Positions 17,920 to 27,547 of a DNA stretch of 64,000 bases are shown here, piece after piece. Each line of letters begins with the position of its first letter. Within the stretch, counting starts at the first letter, position 1. Position numbers and translations under genes: made by a program. This DNA is from an uncultured Dorea sp. (lineage in GTDB: Bacteria > Bacillota > Clostridia > Lachnospirales > Lachnospiraceae). The notes under the pieces were generated by a model. The model had not been told where the DNA came from. It saw only the letters and a list, made by a program, of their open reading frames with translations, and made no database searches. Location: NCBI GenBank assembly GCA_910589275.1, contig CAJUTH010000003.1:62001-126000 (forward strand). Reading direction: 5' to 3'.

Positions 17920-18567
17920 TCAGTTACCACCATGTTCCTCGTTATAACGGCTAATATTATAAGACAGCCGCATCAAGCTCTCTGATAAATGAACACTTTC
18001 AACAATAATATGATCCGGAACATTCAAATCTACATGAGCAAAGTTCCAAATCGCCTGTATTCCGGCTTCCACCAGTTCCTTTGCAACGTCAACCGCCACA
18101 TTCTTAGGAATTGTCAAAACCGCAATCTCTATATCATTCTCTCTGATATAGTCCTTCAGCTCATCCATCATACGAACAGGAACGCCTCGGATCGTCATAC
18201 CCTTCAGGGTAGGATTCACATCAAAAATTCCCTTGAGAACAAAGCTTCTCTTTTCAAAACTGCCATAGTTTGCCAATGCCTGCCCCAGATTACCGGCACC
18301 GATGATAATAAAATTATGATCGTTCTCCAGTCCCAGAATCTTACCAATCTCTGTATACAGATACTTAACATTGTAACCGTACCCTTGCTGTCCAAAACCG
18401 CCAAAATTGTTTAAGTCCTGTCTAATCTGCGAAGCCGTCACTTTCATCCGCTTGCTCAAATCATTTGATGAAATACGCTCAACTCCACTTTCTAATAGTT
18501 CTCCTAAATAGCGATAATACCTTGGGAGTCTTCGAATCACCGCCTGAGAAATCTCTCTTGATTCCAC
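17920..18567 (-). CDS. rex: Redox-sensing transcriptional repressor Rex
   Basis: This 215-residue protein has an N-terminal winged helix (about 1-80, with ISQAVIRRLPRYYRYL and KVTASQIRQDLNNFGGFGQQGYGYNV) and a Rossmann domain (about 80-195, with GAGNLGQALANYG). Rex senses the NADH/NAD+ ratio and releases fermentation operators when NADH is high. I chose the GTG at 18567, which has GGAAAGG 8 nt upstream; the 24 in-frame codons before it lie between promoter and ribosome-binding site and lack family similarity. Its own promoter carries a Rex-like site, so autoregulation is likely. Confidence 0.95.
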   Translation of the reverse strand: MESREISQAVIRRLPRYYRYLGELLESGVERISSNDLSKRMKVTASQIRQDLNNFGGFGQQGYGYNVKYLYTEIGKILGLENDHNFIIIGAGNLGQALANYGSFEKRSFVLKGIFDVNPTLKGMTIRGVPVRMMDELKDYIRENDIEIAVLTIPKNVAVDVAKELVEAGIQAIWNFAHVDLNVPDHIIVESVHLSESLMRLSYNISRYNEEHGGN

Positions 18568-18600
18568 TCTAATCACCTTTCCAAAAAAAATTCCATTCTT

Positions 18601-18629
18601 ATTATAATGGATTGTTAAGGTAAAGTCAA
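18601..18629 (-). promoter_or_regulatory. Promoter of rex
   Basis: On the minus strand TTGACT (18629-18624) and TATAAT (18606-18601) are 17 bp apart, about 35 bp upstream of the chosen rex start. Confidence 0.75.
18612..18629. promoter_or_regulatory. Candidate Rex operator in the rex promoter
   Basis: TTGTTAAGGTAAAGTCAA has one perfect half (TTGTTAA) and a degenerate second half ending in TCAA. It matches the clostridial Rex consensus at 10 of 14 fixed positions. It covers the spacer and -35 box of the rex promoter, the same placement as the site at the adh promoter. Confidence 0.45.
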
Positions 18630-18648
18630 ACTTTACCATAAATTTTCG

Positions 18649-18676
18649 TTGTTTTTTCTGAAATTTTCGGTATAAT
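18649..18676 (+). promoter_or_regulatory. Promoter of the ABC-F gene, divergent from rex
   Basis: TTGTTT (18649-18654) and TATAAT (18671-18676) are 16 bp apart. GGAGGTG follows shortly before the ATG at 18706, giving a leader of about 20-25 nt. Confidence 0.6.
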
Positions 18677-18705
18677 GAAATTCGAAGAATTTGCGGAGGT
18701 GTACC

Positions 18706-20631
18706 ATGATTCTATCATGTCACGATATAAAAAAATCATTTGGAGAGCATGTTATTGTAGAAAACGGCTCTTTCCACTTAGAAGAGCATGAAAAGGCGGC
18801 TCTTGTAGGCATAAACGGCGCCGGTAAATCCACGCTGTTAAAAATGATCGTAGGTGAACTATCCTGCGACAGCGGCTCGGTTACCCTGACCAAGGGCAAA
18901 ACCTTAGGCTATCTTTCCCAGCATCAGGAACTAACCTCAGGAAATACCATTTATGAAGAAGTCCGCACCGCCAAAGCTTCCCTGATAGAGATGGAGGCAA
19001 AAATCCGTACTATTGAAATAGAATTGAAAGATCTATCCGGAAAAGCCCTGGAAGAACGGCTGAATACCTATCACAACCTGACGAATACCTTTGAATTGTT
19101 AGACGGCTACTCTTATGAGAGTGAGATTTCCGGGGTATTAAAAGGACTGGGATTTACAGAGGATGAATTTAGCAAACAGGTGGATACCCTATCCGGCGGA
19201 CAGAAAACCAGAGTAGCCCTTGGAAAACTCCTTCTTACAAAACCGGACGTGCTGCTGTTAGACGAGCCAACCAATCATTTAGACCTAAATTCGATTACCT
19301 GGTTAGAAACCTTCCTTTTAAATTATTTCGGCGCCGTACTTATCGTATCCCACGACCGTTATTTTCTAAATAGGGTGGTAACTAAGGTCATTGAAATCGA
19401 GTTAGGCGTTTTGTCCGTATTTTCCGGCAGCTATACTGATTATGCCCAGAAAAAAAAGATGCTTCGGGAAGCCAGATTAAAGGAATATCTAAATCAGCAG
19501 CAGGAAATCAAGCATCAGGAAGCTGTTATTGAAAAACTGCGCTCCTTTAACCGTGAAAAATCCATCAAACGTGCGGAAAGCCGTGAAAAAATGCTGGCCA
19601 AACTTACTCCTGTAGAAAAACCTGCCCAGGTGCATGCTGACATCCGCCTAAAATTAGAGCCCTCTATCATAAGCGGTCAGGATGTACTATCCGTGGAGCA
19701 TTTATCCAAAGTCTTCCCTCCCCGCACCTTGTTTCAGGACGTCAGCTTTGAAATAAAGCGCGGAGAACACATCGCCATCATCGGCGATAACGGAACCGGA
19801 AAGACCACTCTGTTAAAAATCCTGAATCAGGTGCTTCCGGCAGATCAGGGGAGCTTTACCCTTGGGACAAATGTTAAAATCGGCTATTATGATCAGGAAC
19901 ACCATGTACTGCATTTGGAAAAAACCATTTTTGACGAGATTTCCGACGACTATCCAAGCTTAAATAACACCCAGATTCGAAAAACTTTGGCTGCTTTCCT
20001 GTTTACCGGAGATGAAGTATTCAAGCAGATCAGTTCCTTAAGCGGCGGAGAACGGGGCCGGGTATCCCTTGCCAAGCTTATGCTTTCAGAAGCCAATTTC
20101 CTGATCCTTGACGAGCCAACCAATCATTTGGATATCGCCTCCAAAGAAATACTTGAGCAGGCGCTGAACGACTATTCCGGAACCATACTTTACGTATCCC
20201 ATGACCGTTACTTCATAAACCAGACAGCCACACGCATTCTGGAGCTGACCGGGCATACCTTCGTTAATTACATCGGCAATTATGATTATTATTTGGAGAA
20301 GAAAGATGAGCTTACCGGCGTCTATGCGGCCAAAGCTCTCGCCGGCTCCAGCACAGTATCCGTCAATGACGTCTCTTCCGGCAAATCCAAGCAAAACTGG
20401 CTGGAACAGAAAGAGGAACAGGCAAAGCAGAGAAAGCGACAGAATGATCTGAAAAAAACAGAGGAACGAATCAATTTATTAGAAGAACGGGACAACGAAA
20501 TCGACGCCCTGATGACAAAAGAAGAGATTTATACCAACTCTGTCAAATGTCAGGAGTTAGCCAATGAAAAAGCCGCCATTGCGAAAGAATTGGAAGGACT
20601 GTACGAACAATGGGAAGAGCTTGCAGAATAA
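18706..20631 (+). CDS. ABC-F family ATP-binding protein (ribosome-associated type)
   Basis: This 641-residue soluble protein has two ATPase domains with Walker A GINGAGKST and GDNGTGKTT, signature LSGGQ and LSGGE, and two EPTNHLD Walker B blocks. There are no membrane segments. The two halves are joined by a charged linker, and a coiled-coil C-terminus (about 560-640) follows, as in Uup/YdiF-like ABC-F proteins. These act on the ribosome as translation factors or antibiotic-protection proteins; here a housekeeping YdiF/Uup-like role is more likely than resistance. The start is the ATG after GGAGGTGTACC rather than the ATG five codons upstream. It is divergent from rex. Confidence 0.9.
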   Translation: MILSCHDIKKSFGEHVIVENGSFHLEEHEKAALVGINGAGKSTLLKMIVGELSCDSGSVTLTKGKTLGYLSQHQELTSGNTIYEEVRTAKASLIEMEAKIRTIEIELKDLSGKALEERLNTYHNLTNTFELLDGYSYESEISGVLKGLGFTEDEFSKQVDTLSGGQKTRVALGKLLLTKPDVLLLDEPTNHLDLNSITWLETFLLNYFGAVLIVSHDRYFLNRVVTKVIEIELGVLSVFSGSYTDYAQKKKMLREARLKEYLNQQQEIKHQEAVIEKLRSFNREKSIKRAESREKMLAKLTPVEKPAQVHADIRLKLEPSIISGQDVLSVEHLSKVFPPRTLFQDVSFEIKRGEHIAIIGDNGTGKTTLLKILNQVLPADQGSFTLGTNVKIGYYDQEHHVLHLEKTIFDEISDDYPSLNNTQIRKTLAAFLFTGDEVFKQISSLSGGERGRVSLAKLMLSEANFLILDEPTNHLDIASKEILEQALNDYSGTILYVSHDRYFINQTATRILELTGHTFVNYIGNYDYYLEKKDELTGVYAAKALAGSSTVSVNDVSSGKSKQNWLEQKEEQAKQRKRQNDLKKTEERINLLEERDNEIDALMTKEEIYTNSVKCQELANEKAAIAKELEGLYEQWEELAE

Positions 20632-20645
20632 TCTCTGCAAGCTCT
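20616..20645. other. Perfect hairpin over the ABC-F stop codon
   Basis: The perfect 12-bp arms AGAGCTTGCAGA and TCTGCAAGCTCT flank a 6-nt loop, and the TAA stop codon lies partly in the loop. No T-tract follows on either strand, so it is not a standard terminator. It may stabilise the mRNA end or be a roadblock between the converging ABC-F and degV transcripts. Confidence 0.65.
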
Positions 20646-20710
20646 GATTATAGTCAAATATCCATGCAAGCATGGCTGCTTGGCTCGTTGCTTCGCGGGA
20701 ATAAAGTCTT

Positions 20711-21574
20711 TTACTGTAACTCCGGCACCTTATGGCAGCAGGTAATGGCCACCGCCCCAAACCCAATATGGCAGGATACGCTTAAGGATAGCGGATCCAT
20801 ATGGATCTCATATCCCGGAAATCTTGCCTCTACTTCCCGCTTCCACTGCAGGGCATCCTCCTGCGAGCAGGTATATGCCAGATCCAGATACATCTCTTTT
20901 CCTGCAAATCTCTGAGTCAGATCTTTTTCCACGGCATCAAGCATACTCTTTTTTGCTGACTTCAAACCTCTTGTCTTTGAAAACGCATCCAGCTTCTCCC
21001 CTTGAATCTGCAGCACCGGCTTCAAATTCAGCACGGTTCCGATCGCCGCGGCTGCGGGAGTAATACGCCCGCCCTTTTTCAGATATTTCAGCGTATCCAG
21101 CGTAATGTAAATACTGGCTTCCAGCTTCTCTCTCATGAGGATATCATAAATTTGTTTTCCGGTCATCCCCTTGTCAGCCAGCATGAGGGCATCCAATACC
21201 GACCGTCTCTGGGTAACGGAAATCCTCTGATTATCAACTACGAATACCCTGCCTTCATAATCTCTCGCTAACATCATGGCTGTCTCGCAGGAACTGGATA
21301 ATCCGCTTGACATTGGAATATGGATAATCTCATCATAGGATTCCAAAAGCTCGTCCCAAAGGTCGGTTACATCTCCTGGCGACGGCTGGGAAGTGGAAAT
21401 ATCCGCATCCGCTGCAAGCCGTTTATAAAATTCCTCCTGTGTTAAGGTAATATCCTCAAAAAATAATTCCTCATTAATATAAAACGGCATAGGAAGCACG
21501 CGTATCCCAAGGTCCTTCCCCTGCTTTTGTGTAATTCCGCTGTTACTGTCCGTAACAATTGCAACTCTGCTCAT
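20711..21574 (-). CDS. DegV family fatty-acid-binding protein
   Basis: This 287-residue protein has the DegV layout: VAIVTDSNSGI at the N-terminus, the TSQPSPGD loop, and SSGLSSSCETAMM, plus LKYLKKGGRI and the basic SKTRGLKSAKKSM region. DegV/FakB proteins bind a fatty acid and present it to the FakA kinase for phospholipid synthesis. No fakA gene is nearby, so partner and lipid preference are unknown. It lies 14 bp downstream of the UPF0210 gene, likely in the same transcript, and converges with the ABC-F gene. Confidence 0.92.
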   Translation of the reverse strand: MSRVAIVTDSNSGITQKQGKDLGIRVLPMPFYINEELFFEDITLTQEEFYKRLAADADISTSQPSPGDVTDLWDELLESYDEIIHIPMSSGLSSSCETAMMLARDYEGRVFVVDNQRISVTQRRSVLDALMLADKGMTGKQIYDILMREKLEASIYITLDTLKYLKKGGRITPAAAAIGTVLNLKPVLQIQGEKLDAFSKTRGLKSAKKSMLDAVEKDLTQRFAGKEMYLDLAYTCSQEDALQWKREVEARFPGYEIHMDPLSLSVSCHIGFGAVAITCCHKVPELQ

Positions 21575-21588
21575 AACATCTTCCCCCT

Positions 21589-22953
21589 TTAATTTTTAAA
21601 ACTATGGATTGGCGCAGGAATCCTTCCCTGCCTATTGATAAATGCGCTGCAGCCATATTCATTGACCGGAATAATCGGCGCAAACCCGAGAAGCCCGCCA
21701 AACTGCGCCGTTTCCCCTACGTCTTTGCCGATAACCGGAATCAAACGGACTGCCGTAGTCTTCTGATTCACCATTCCGATTGCCATCTCATCGGCAATAA
21801 TGCCGGAAATAGTCGCAGCGCTGGTCTTTCCCGGAATCGCAATCATATCCAGTCCTACGGAGCACACACAGGTCATCGCTTCCAGCTTCTCAAGGTTCAG
21901 CGCGCCAAGCTTCACCGCGTCGATCATCCCCTGATCCTCGCTGACCGGAATAAAGGCACCGCTTAATCCCCCCACATAAGAGGACGCCATTACGCCGCCC
22001 TTCTTCACTTGATCGTTGAGCATAGCAAGCGCCGCCGTTGTCCCCGGTGCTCCGACCCGTTCTAAACCGATCTCCTCTAGAATTTCAGCCACGCTGTCCC
22101 CCACAGCCGGCGTCGGCGCAAGGGATAAATCAATAATGCCAAAGGGAATACCCATACGTTTCGATGCTTCTCCCGCAACAAGCTGTCCCACTCGTGTTAT
22201 CTTAAACGCAGTCTTCTTAATGGTTTCGCACAGCTTTTCAAAACCTTCCCCGCGTACCTGCCGAATGGCATTCTTCACTACGCCGGGTCCGCTGACTCCT
22301 ACATTGATCACTGCATCACCTTCAGTCACTCCAAGGAATGCCCCGGCCATAAACGGATTGTCGTCCGGTGCATTGCAGAACACTACCAGCTTGGCGCATC
22401 CAAGAGAATCCTTTTCCTTTGTCGCCTCGGCGGTTTCCTTTACGATTTCCCCGCATAAGCGGACCGCATCCATATTAATTCCCGTCCTTGTAGAGCCCAC
22501 ATTAATAGAACTGCACACCCGGTCCGTATACGCAAGGGCCTTAGGAACGGAGCGAATCAATCTCTCGTCTCCAGCAGTCATAGCTTTCGATACCAGAGCA
22601 GAATATCCGCCGATAAAATTCACGCCGACATCCTTCGCCGCCTTATCAAGAGTCTTCGCTATCTCCACATAATCATCCGAAGTCTTGCATGCCGCGCTGC
22701 CGACTAATGCAATCGGTGTAACAGAAATCCGCTTATTTACAATAGGGATACCAAATTCATGCTCAATCTCCTGCCCTGTTTTTACTAGGTTCCCCGCAAG
22801 AGATACAATTTTATGATAAATATTCTCATTCAGCTTAAAAAGATCCGAATCAATACAATCCATCAGGCTGATTCCCAGAGTAATGGTACGTACATCCAGA
22901 TTCTCATGCTCGATCATTTTGTTGGTTTCTTTTACTTCATATACGCTAATCAT
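21589..22953 (-). CDS. UPF0210 (PFL-like, DUF711) family protein
   Basis: This 454-residue protein matches the UPF0210 family, whose members have a pyruvate-formate-lyase-like fold but lack the glycyl-radical site. Recognisable stretches are [31 protein letters not shown] and [14 protein letters not shown]. Biochemical function is not established. The upstream ACT-domain gene (34 bp away) is its constant partner in Firmicutes, which suggests a ligand-regulated enzyme pair. The start MISVYEV agrees with family N-termini, although a good ribosome-binding site is not obvious. Confidence 0.9.
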   Translation of the reverse strand: MISVYEVKETNKMIEHENLDVRTITLGISLMDCIDSDLFKLNENIYHKIVSLAGNLVKTGQEIEHEFGIPIVNKRISVTPIALVGSAACKTSDDYVEIAKTLDKAAKDVGVNFIGGYSALVSKAMTAGDERLIRSVPKALAYTDRVCSSINVGSTRTGINMDAVRLCGEIVKETAEATKEKDSLGCAKLVVFCNAPDDNPFMAGAFLGVTEGDAVINVGVSGPGVVKNAIRQVRGEGFEKLCETIKKTAFKITRVGQLVAGEASKRMGIPFGIIDLSLAPTPAVGDSVAEILEEIGLERVGAPGTTAALAMLNDQVKKGGVMASSYVGGLSGAFIPVSEDQGMIDAVKLGALNLEKLEAMTCVCSVGLDMIAIPGKTSAATISGIIADEMAIGMVNQKTTAVRLIPVIGKDVGETAQFGGLLGFAPIIPVNEYGCSAFINRQGRIPAPIHSFKN

Positions 22954-22987
22954 AGGTCAAACGCCCATCCTTCCTGTCAGACAGTAT

Positions 22988-23260
22988 CTACAGCCTGTGC
23001 ATTTTCTCAAAAATCTCTTCCCGCTGGCAGTGGATGATCACGCCGATCTCCTTCCCCACCACTTCTAACTCATCTGAATATTCCCGGAACTCCTTTGTTG
23101 CTCCGGAAACATCCACGATTGTTACCATATTAAAATATCCGTCAATAATCGTCTGGGAAATATCCAGAATATTAATTCCGGTCTCCGCAAGATAAGTACA
23201 TACCTTTGCAATGATTCCTACAGTATCCTTTCCCACAACGGTAATTACACATTTTTTCAT
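22988..23260 (-). CDS. ACT domain protein, UPF0237 family
   Basis: This 90-residue protein is a single ACT domain, with MKKCVITVVGKDTVGIIAKV, LAETGINILDISQTI and FNMVTIVDV. ACT domains bind small metabolites, often amino acids. It is the standard upstream partner of the UPF0210 gene. AGGAGGGAG precedes the ATG. Confidence 0.93.
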   Translation of the reverse strand: MKKCVITVVGKDTVGIIAKVCTYLAETGINILDISQTIIDGYFNMVTIVDVSGATKEFREYSDELEVVGKEIGVIIHCQREEIFEKMHRL

Positions 23261-23297
23261 GATTCATTCTCCCTCCTAACAGAAACTTATCTATCGT

Positions 23298-24095
23298 CTA
23301 CACCATAATAATATCCGATAGCTGGTCGCGTCTCGCTACCTTTAAGGGAATATCCTCTCCCTTATAAGGATTATCTCCAAATGTAATCTCAAGCTTCACC
23401 GTCTCATATGCAAGCTCTGCATAATTATTCTCCTTGCTGAGATGCCCAAGCATCACGCTTTTTAAGTTATCATGCAGTATATCACAGAGAAGACGGCCCG
23501 ACAATTCATTGGACAGATGCCCTTTATCTCCCATAACTCTCCGCTTCAGCGGATAGGGATAAGGGCCTACCTCCAGCATATGTATATCATGGTTCGCTTC
23601 CAGCAGAACCGCATCCAGACCTTTTAAATTCTCTACTATATAAGAATCATAAGTTCCTAGATCTGTTGCTACGGCTACCGACTTTCCCTGACACTCCATC
23701 CGATATCCGCACGGCTCTTTCGCATCATGGGATGTGGCAAAAGGATGTACCGTGATATCCCCCAGCATAAATTCCTGATCTGTTTTAATCTCATGTAGCA
23801 GTCCCTCCGGCATTGCTCCGAGGCTTTTATAATTCCGGATTCCTTCTATCGTTCCCCTAGTTGCAAAAACCGGAATCCCATATTTCCTGCTGAACACTCC
23901 CAACCCCTGAATATGGTCCGAATGCTCGTGAGTAATCAAAATCCCCCTTAACTCTCCGCCTTTCACGTCCAGAGCTTTTAAGCCTTCTTCAATTTTCTTT
24001 TTACTGATTCCAGTGTCTACAAGCAGATGGGTCTGCCCGCTTCCCGCATAGATACAATTCCCGCTGCTTCCACTGGCTATACTGCATAGTCTCAT
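23298..24095 (-). CDS. Metallo-beta-lactamase-fold hydrolase, YycJ/WalJ-like
   Basis: This 265-residue protein starts MRLCSIASGSSGNC and has the metal motif THEHSDH, a second histidine in ATSHDAKEPCG and the later motif EANHDIHML. This is the WalJ/YycJ type, implicated in DNA-repair or cell-wall-linked processes. In Bacillus the gene sits in the walKR operon; here it lies between coaE and the ACT gene with no walKR, so no link is supported. Its start overlaps the coaE stop by 4 bp, which suggests translational coupling. Confidence 0.88.
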   Translation of the reverse strand: MRLCSIASGSSGNCIYAGSGQTHLLVDTGISKKKIEEGLKALDVKGGELRGILITHEHSDHIQGLGVFSRKYGIPVFATRGTIEGIRNYKSLGAMPEGLLHEIKTDQEFMLGDITVHPFATSHDAKEPCGYRMECQGKSVAVATDLGTYDSYIVENLKGLDAVLLEANHDIHMLEVGPYPYPLKRRVMGDKGHLSNELSGRLLCDILHDNLKSVMLGHLSKENNYAELAYETVKLEITFGDNPYKGEDIPLKVARRDQLSDIIMV

Positions 24096-24700
24096 CTATT
24101 CAACGTCTCCTGAATCTTTTCTATAATAGAATCTAACTGGGCGCAGGTATCGTCAAAATTCCGGCTGTTATCCACGGCCCGGTCGCATTGATTTAAAAAC
24201 TCGTCCCTAGATTTCTGGGACCGAGAAATACCGTCAATCCTTTCATCTCCATAGCCTCTAGATAACTTCAGACGTTTTCTGCGCACACCATCCTCAGCAT
24301 AAATATACCAGGTCTCATCACAAATTTCATCATAATGATCCTCTAAAAGCAGCGCCGCTTCCAAGACAAAGAGTTTGGTTCCCTTTTTTTCCTGTTCTTT
24401 TATAAGCTTAAGAATCCGCTTTTTGACAGCCGGATGTACAATTGCGTTCAAAACCTTCCGCTCTTCTTCATTTGAGAATACAGCCTTTGCCAGCTTCTCC
24501 CTGTCCAGCCTGCCATTTTCCAGCAGAATGCCTTCGCCGAAATGCCCCACAATCTGGCGGTAGCATATGGTATTCTTCTTTTCCAGATTCTTCGCCACAA
24601 TATCTGCCTGGCAAACCACAGCTCCATGCTTCCGTTCCAAATAGTTCAGCACTTCGCTTTTTCCTGTTCCGACTCCGCCGGTAATCCCTATGACTTTCAT
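24092..24700 (-). CDS. coaE: Dephospho-CoA kinase
   Basis: This 202-residue P-loop kinase begins MKVIGITGGVGTGKSEVLNYLE with Walker A GGVGTGKS, followed by the CoA-binding region ADIVAKNL and a LID-like IDGISRSQKSRDEF. It performs the last step of CoA synthesis. The gene lies 11 bp after polA and overlaps the metallo-hydrolase gene by 4 bp; the polA-coaE order is common in Firmicutes. The earlier step enzyme coaD is elsewhere in the window, at 62266-62754. Confidence 0.95.
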   Translation of the reverse strand: MKVIGITGGVGTGKSEVLNYLERKHGAVVCQADIVAKNLEKKNTICYRQIVGHFGEGILLENGRLDREKLAKAVFSNEEERKVLNAIVHPAVKKRILKLIKEQEKKGTKLFVLEAALLLEDHYDEICDETWYIYAEDGVRRKRLKLSRGYGDERIDGISRSQKSRDEFLNQCDRAVDNSRNFDDTCAQLDSIIEKIQETLNR

Positions 24701-24711
24701 AATGTCCTCCC

Positions 24712-27327
24712 CTATTTTGCCTCATACCAGCTCTTTCCGGTATGCATATCTATTTCCAACGGCACCTTAAGGCTTGCAGCCTGCTCCATCTCATCTGCGA
24801 GAATCCTTTTCACTTCTTCAATCTCCGGCTGGTAAGCCTCAACCAGAAGTTCATCGTGCACTTGAAGCACAAGTCTGGACTTCATCTTCTGCTCCTTAAG
24901 CCTGCGGTTCACGCCAATCATCGCAATCTTCATAATATCCGCCGCAGCTCCCTGGATCGGCGCATTCATGGCAACCCTTTCTCCAAAGGATCTCTGCATA
25001 AAATTACTTGATTTCAACTCCGGAACCGGTCTTCTCCTGCCAAATATTGTCCGGGCATATCCCTGCTCCTTTGCCGACTCCACCGCTTCATCCAGAAATT
25101 CCTTGATTCCGGGATAGGTTTTAAAATATTGTTCTATATAATCTGCCGCTTCTTTTTTTGTAATACTAAGATCCTGGCTCAACCCAAAGGAACTGATTCC
25201 ATACACGATACCAAAATTTACGGCCTTCGCATTTCTCCGCTGAAGCTCCGTCACCTCATCAAATGGAATATGAAATACCTGAGAAGCCGTAATCCGGTGT
25301 ATATCTGCCTCTTCCCTGTAAGCTTCAATCAGTTTCTCGTCCCCGGAACAGTGAGCCAGTACTCTGAGTTCAATCTGGGAATAGTCCGCATCCACAAACA
25401 CATATCCGTCCTCTGGAATAAATACCTTCCGGATCAGTCTCCCAAGCTCCATCCTGACCGGAATATTCTGCAGGTTCGGCTCCGTACTGCTGATCCTTCC
25501 TGTAGCCGTTATCGTCTGGTTAAATTTGCCGTGTATCCTTCCGTCCTCTCCGATAAATGCCGCAAGGCCGTCCGCATAGGTTGATTTCAGCTTGGCAAGC
25601 TGCCTGTACTCTAAGATCTTCGATACAATCGCATAATCCGGGGCAAGCTTTTCCAGCACATCCGCCGCCGTAGAGTAGCCGGTCTTCGTTTTCCGTCCTC
25701 CCGGAAGCCCCATTTTCTCAAATAAAATCACTCCGAGCTGTTTCGGTGAGTTGATATTAAAAACCTCTCCGGCATCACTGTGGATTTCCTGTTCCAGCTC
25801 CGTGATCCTTCTGCCAAGCTGCTCTCCATACTGCCGAAGCGCCGCTCCTTCTACCTTAACGCCATTCTGCTCCATATCATACAGTGTAAATACCAGCGGC
25901 ATTTCCATTTCGGCAAACAGCTTCCACATATCGGCCGCCTTTAATTTTGCCTCTAAAACCGGCGCCGCTTTCCATGCCGTGTAGGCTTCATAACAGGTCT
26001 TAACCGTATCCTCCAGCCTATCTTCTATGATCATTCCAAGCTGTTCCCTTGCAACATCCTCATAGGTATAATCGTTCTTAAGCGGATTCAGCAGATATGC
26101 CGCCACTGTTCCGTCAAAACAGCGCTCCGGACAGATTCCGGCAAACTCTTCCATCGCCTTCTTCACGTCAAAAAATACGATGCGGTCTGTCTCCGAAGAC
26201 ACCCTCTCCACCTGGGCCTTAAGCCACAAAACGCTGATATCTCCCTCTGTTTCGATACAATACACCTTATCGTCGCCATAACAGATGCCGACGCCTGCCA
26301 TGCCTGCCTGAGCTGCAAACAGCGGAAGCGCTTCTCTCTGGTTCTTGTAAACCGCCATGCCGACCCGCTCTGCCTTGGCAGCTTCGGCAAAAATCTTCTC
26401 TGCTTCCCGTCTCTCTGTAATTCTTACAAATACGTCTTCCAGCTTATTCGAGGCTGCACAGATCTCAAACCGGCTCAAAAGATTCTTAAACTGCAGTCTC
26501 TGAAAATATGCATAAGCCTCCTCCGTATACAAATCAGAAAGCTTAGCTTCCTCTATTTCATAAGCAAAATCTGCCTCCGTATGAATTGCCGCAAGCTTTT
26601 TGCTGAGCACCGCCAGATCCCAGTGCTCCTTTAACGCCTTAGAAGCTCTCGGCGGTTTCACCTCATCCACATGTTCATAGGCATTCTCAATCGAATGGTA
26701 CTGCGTAATAATCTTAGCCGCCGTCTTCTCTCCAATACTGGGTACTCCCGGAATATTATCTGAAGCATCGCCCATCAGAGCCTTCAAATCAATAAATTCC
26801 TCCGGGGTTACCTGATAGCGTTCCTTTACATCCGCGGCATAATAATCCTCCACCTCCGTGCGCCCCTGCTTCGTCTTTGGAATCCGTATCTTCACATGCT
26901 CTGTAGCAAGCTGTAACAGATCCCTGTCTCCGCTGATAACTGAAACCTCCATTCCCAGCTTCTCACAGCGCACAGACAACGTCCCTAGCAGGTCGTCCGC
27001 CTCTAAGCCCGCCTGTTCAATCATCTTAACCCCCATTGCCTGAAGCGCTTCCTTGATCATCGGAACCTGCTGCCGCAGTTCCTCAGCCATAGGTTTTCTG
27101 GTTCCCTTATACTCCGGATACATCTCATGCCGGAAGGTAGGGGCATGTACATCAAAGGCAACCGTCAGATATTCCGGATTCTCTTGATCTAGAATCTTGA
27201 ACATAATATTTAAAAAGCCATAAACAGCATTGGTATGAAGCCCCTCTGCATTTGTAAGATCAGGTACTCCATAAAACGCACGGTTTAATATACTGTGACC
27301 GTCTATCAACACAATTTTTTCAGCCAT
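24712..27327 (-). CDS. polA: DNA polymerase I
   Basis: This 871-residue protein has an N-terminal 5'-3' exonuclease domain (about 1-290, with GDASDNIPGVPSIGEKTA), a middle region (about 310-470) with exonuclease fold but without the DxE and later Asp motifs, and a polymerase domain with DADYSQIELRVLAH, VNFGIVYGISSFGLSQ and QVHDEL. It should fill gaps and remove RNA primers but lack proofreading, as in other Gram-positive PolA. The ATG at 27327 follows ACGAGGTG; a 15-codon extension upstream is less likely. Confidence 0.96.
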   Translation of the reverse strand: MAEKIVLIDGHSILNRAFYGVPDLTNAEGLHTNAVYGFLNIMFKILDQENPEYLTVAFDVHAPTFRHEMYPEYKGTRKPMAEELRQQVPMIKEALQAMGVKMIEQAGLEADDLLGTLSVRCEKLGMEVSVISGDRDLLQLATEHVKIRIPKTKQGRTEVEDYYAADVKERYQVTPEEFIDLKALMGDASDNIPGVPSIGEKTAAKIITQYHSIENAYEHVDEVKPPRASKALKEHWDLAVLSKKLAAIHTEADFAYEIEEAKLSDLYTEEAYAYFQRLQFKNLLSRFEICAASNKLEDVFVRITERREAEKIFAEAAKAERVGMAVYKNQREALPLFAAQAGMAGVGICYGDDKVYCIETEGDISVLWLKAQVERVSSETDRIVFFDVKKAMEEFAGICPERCFDGTVAAYLLNPLKNDYTYEDVAREQLGMIIEDRLEDTVKTCYEAYTAWKAAPVLEAKLKAADMWKLFAEMEMPLVFTLYDMEQNGVKVEGAALRQYGEQLGRRITELEQEIHSDAGEVFNINSPKQLGVILFEKMGLPGGRKTKTGYSTAADVLEKLAPDYAIVSKILEYRQLAKLKSTYADGLAAFIGEDGRIHGKFNQTITATGRISSTEPNLQNIPVRMELGRLIRKVFIPEDGYVFVDADYSQIELRVLAHCSGDEKLIEAYREEADIHRITASQVFHIPFDEVTELQRRNAKAVNFGIVYGISSFGLSQDLSITKKEAADYIEQYFKTYPGIKEFLDEAVESAKEQGYARTIFGRRRPVPELKSSNFMQRSFGERVAMNAPIQGAAADIMKIAMIGVNRRLKEQKMKSRLVLQVHDELLVEAYQPEIEEVKRILADEMEQAASLKVPLEIDMHTGKSWYEAK

Positions 27328-27410
27328 CGCGACACCTCGTTTATCATTCATATCATCTCTTCTTAACTTCACTTACCGGACTAATGATGCCCGTCAGACA
27401 CCCTCTATCT

Positions 27411-27455
27411 GAAAAAAAGTACCGAAAACACCCTATTGCAGGCATTCGGTACTTT
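27411..27455 (-). terminator. Terminator after tRNA-Leu
   Basis: The arms AAAGTACCGAA (27416-27426) and TTCGGTACTTT (27445-27455) are perfectly complementary over 11 bp, and on the minus strand they run into a T7 tract. It lies 8 bp after the tRNA 3' end and closes a monocistronic tRNA unit. Confidence 0.85.
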
Positions 27456-27463
27456 CTACTCAC

Positions 27464-27546
27464 TGCGGATGGCGGGACTTGAACCCGCACGAGGTCACCC
27501 CCGCAAGATTTTGAGTCTTGTGCGTCTGCCATTCCGCCACATCCGC
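27464..27546 (-). tRNA. tRNA-Leu(CAA)
   Basis: The 83-nt minus-strand RNA has acceptor stem GCGGATG/CATCCGC with discriminator A, a long variable arm (class II), the anticodon loop CTCAAAA with anticodon CAA at 27513-27511, and T-loop GTTCAAG. It decodes UUG. CCA is not encoded. It has its own promoter and terminator. Confidence 0.95.
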
Positions 27547-27547
27547 A

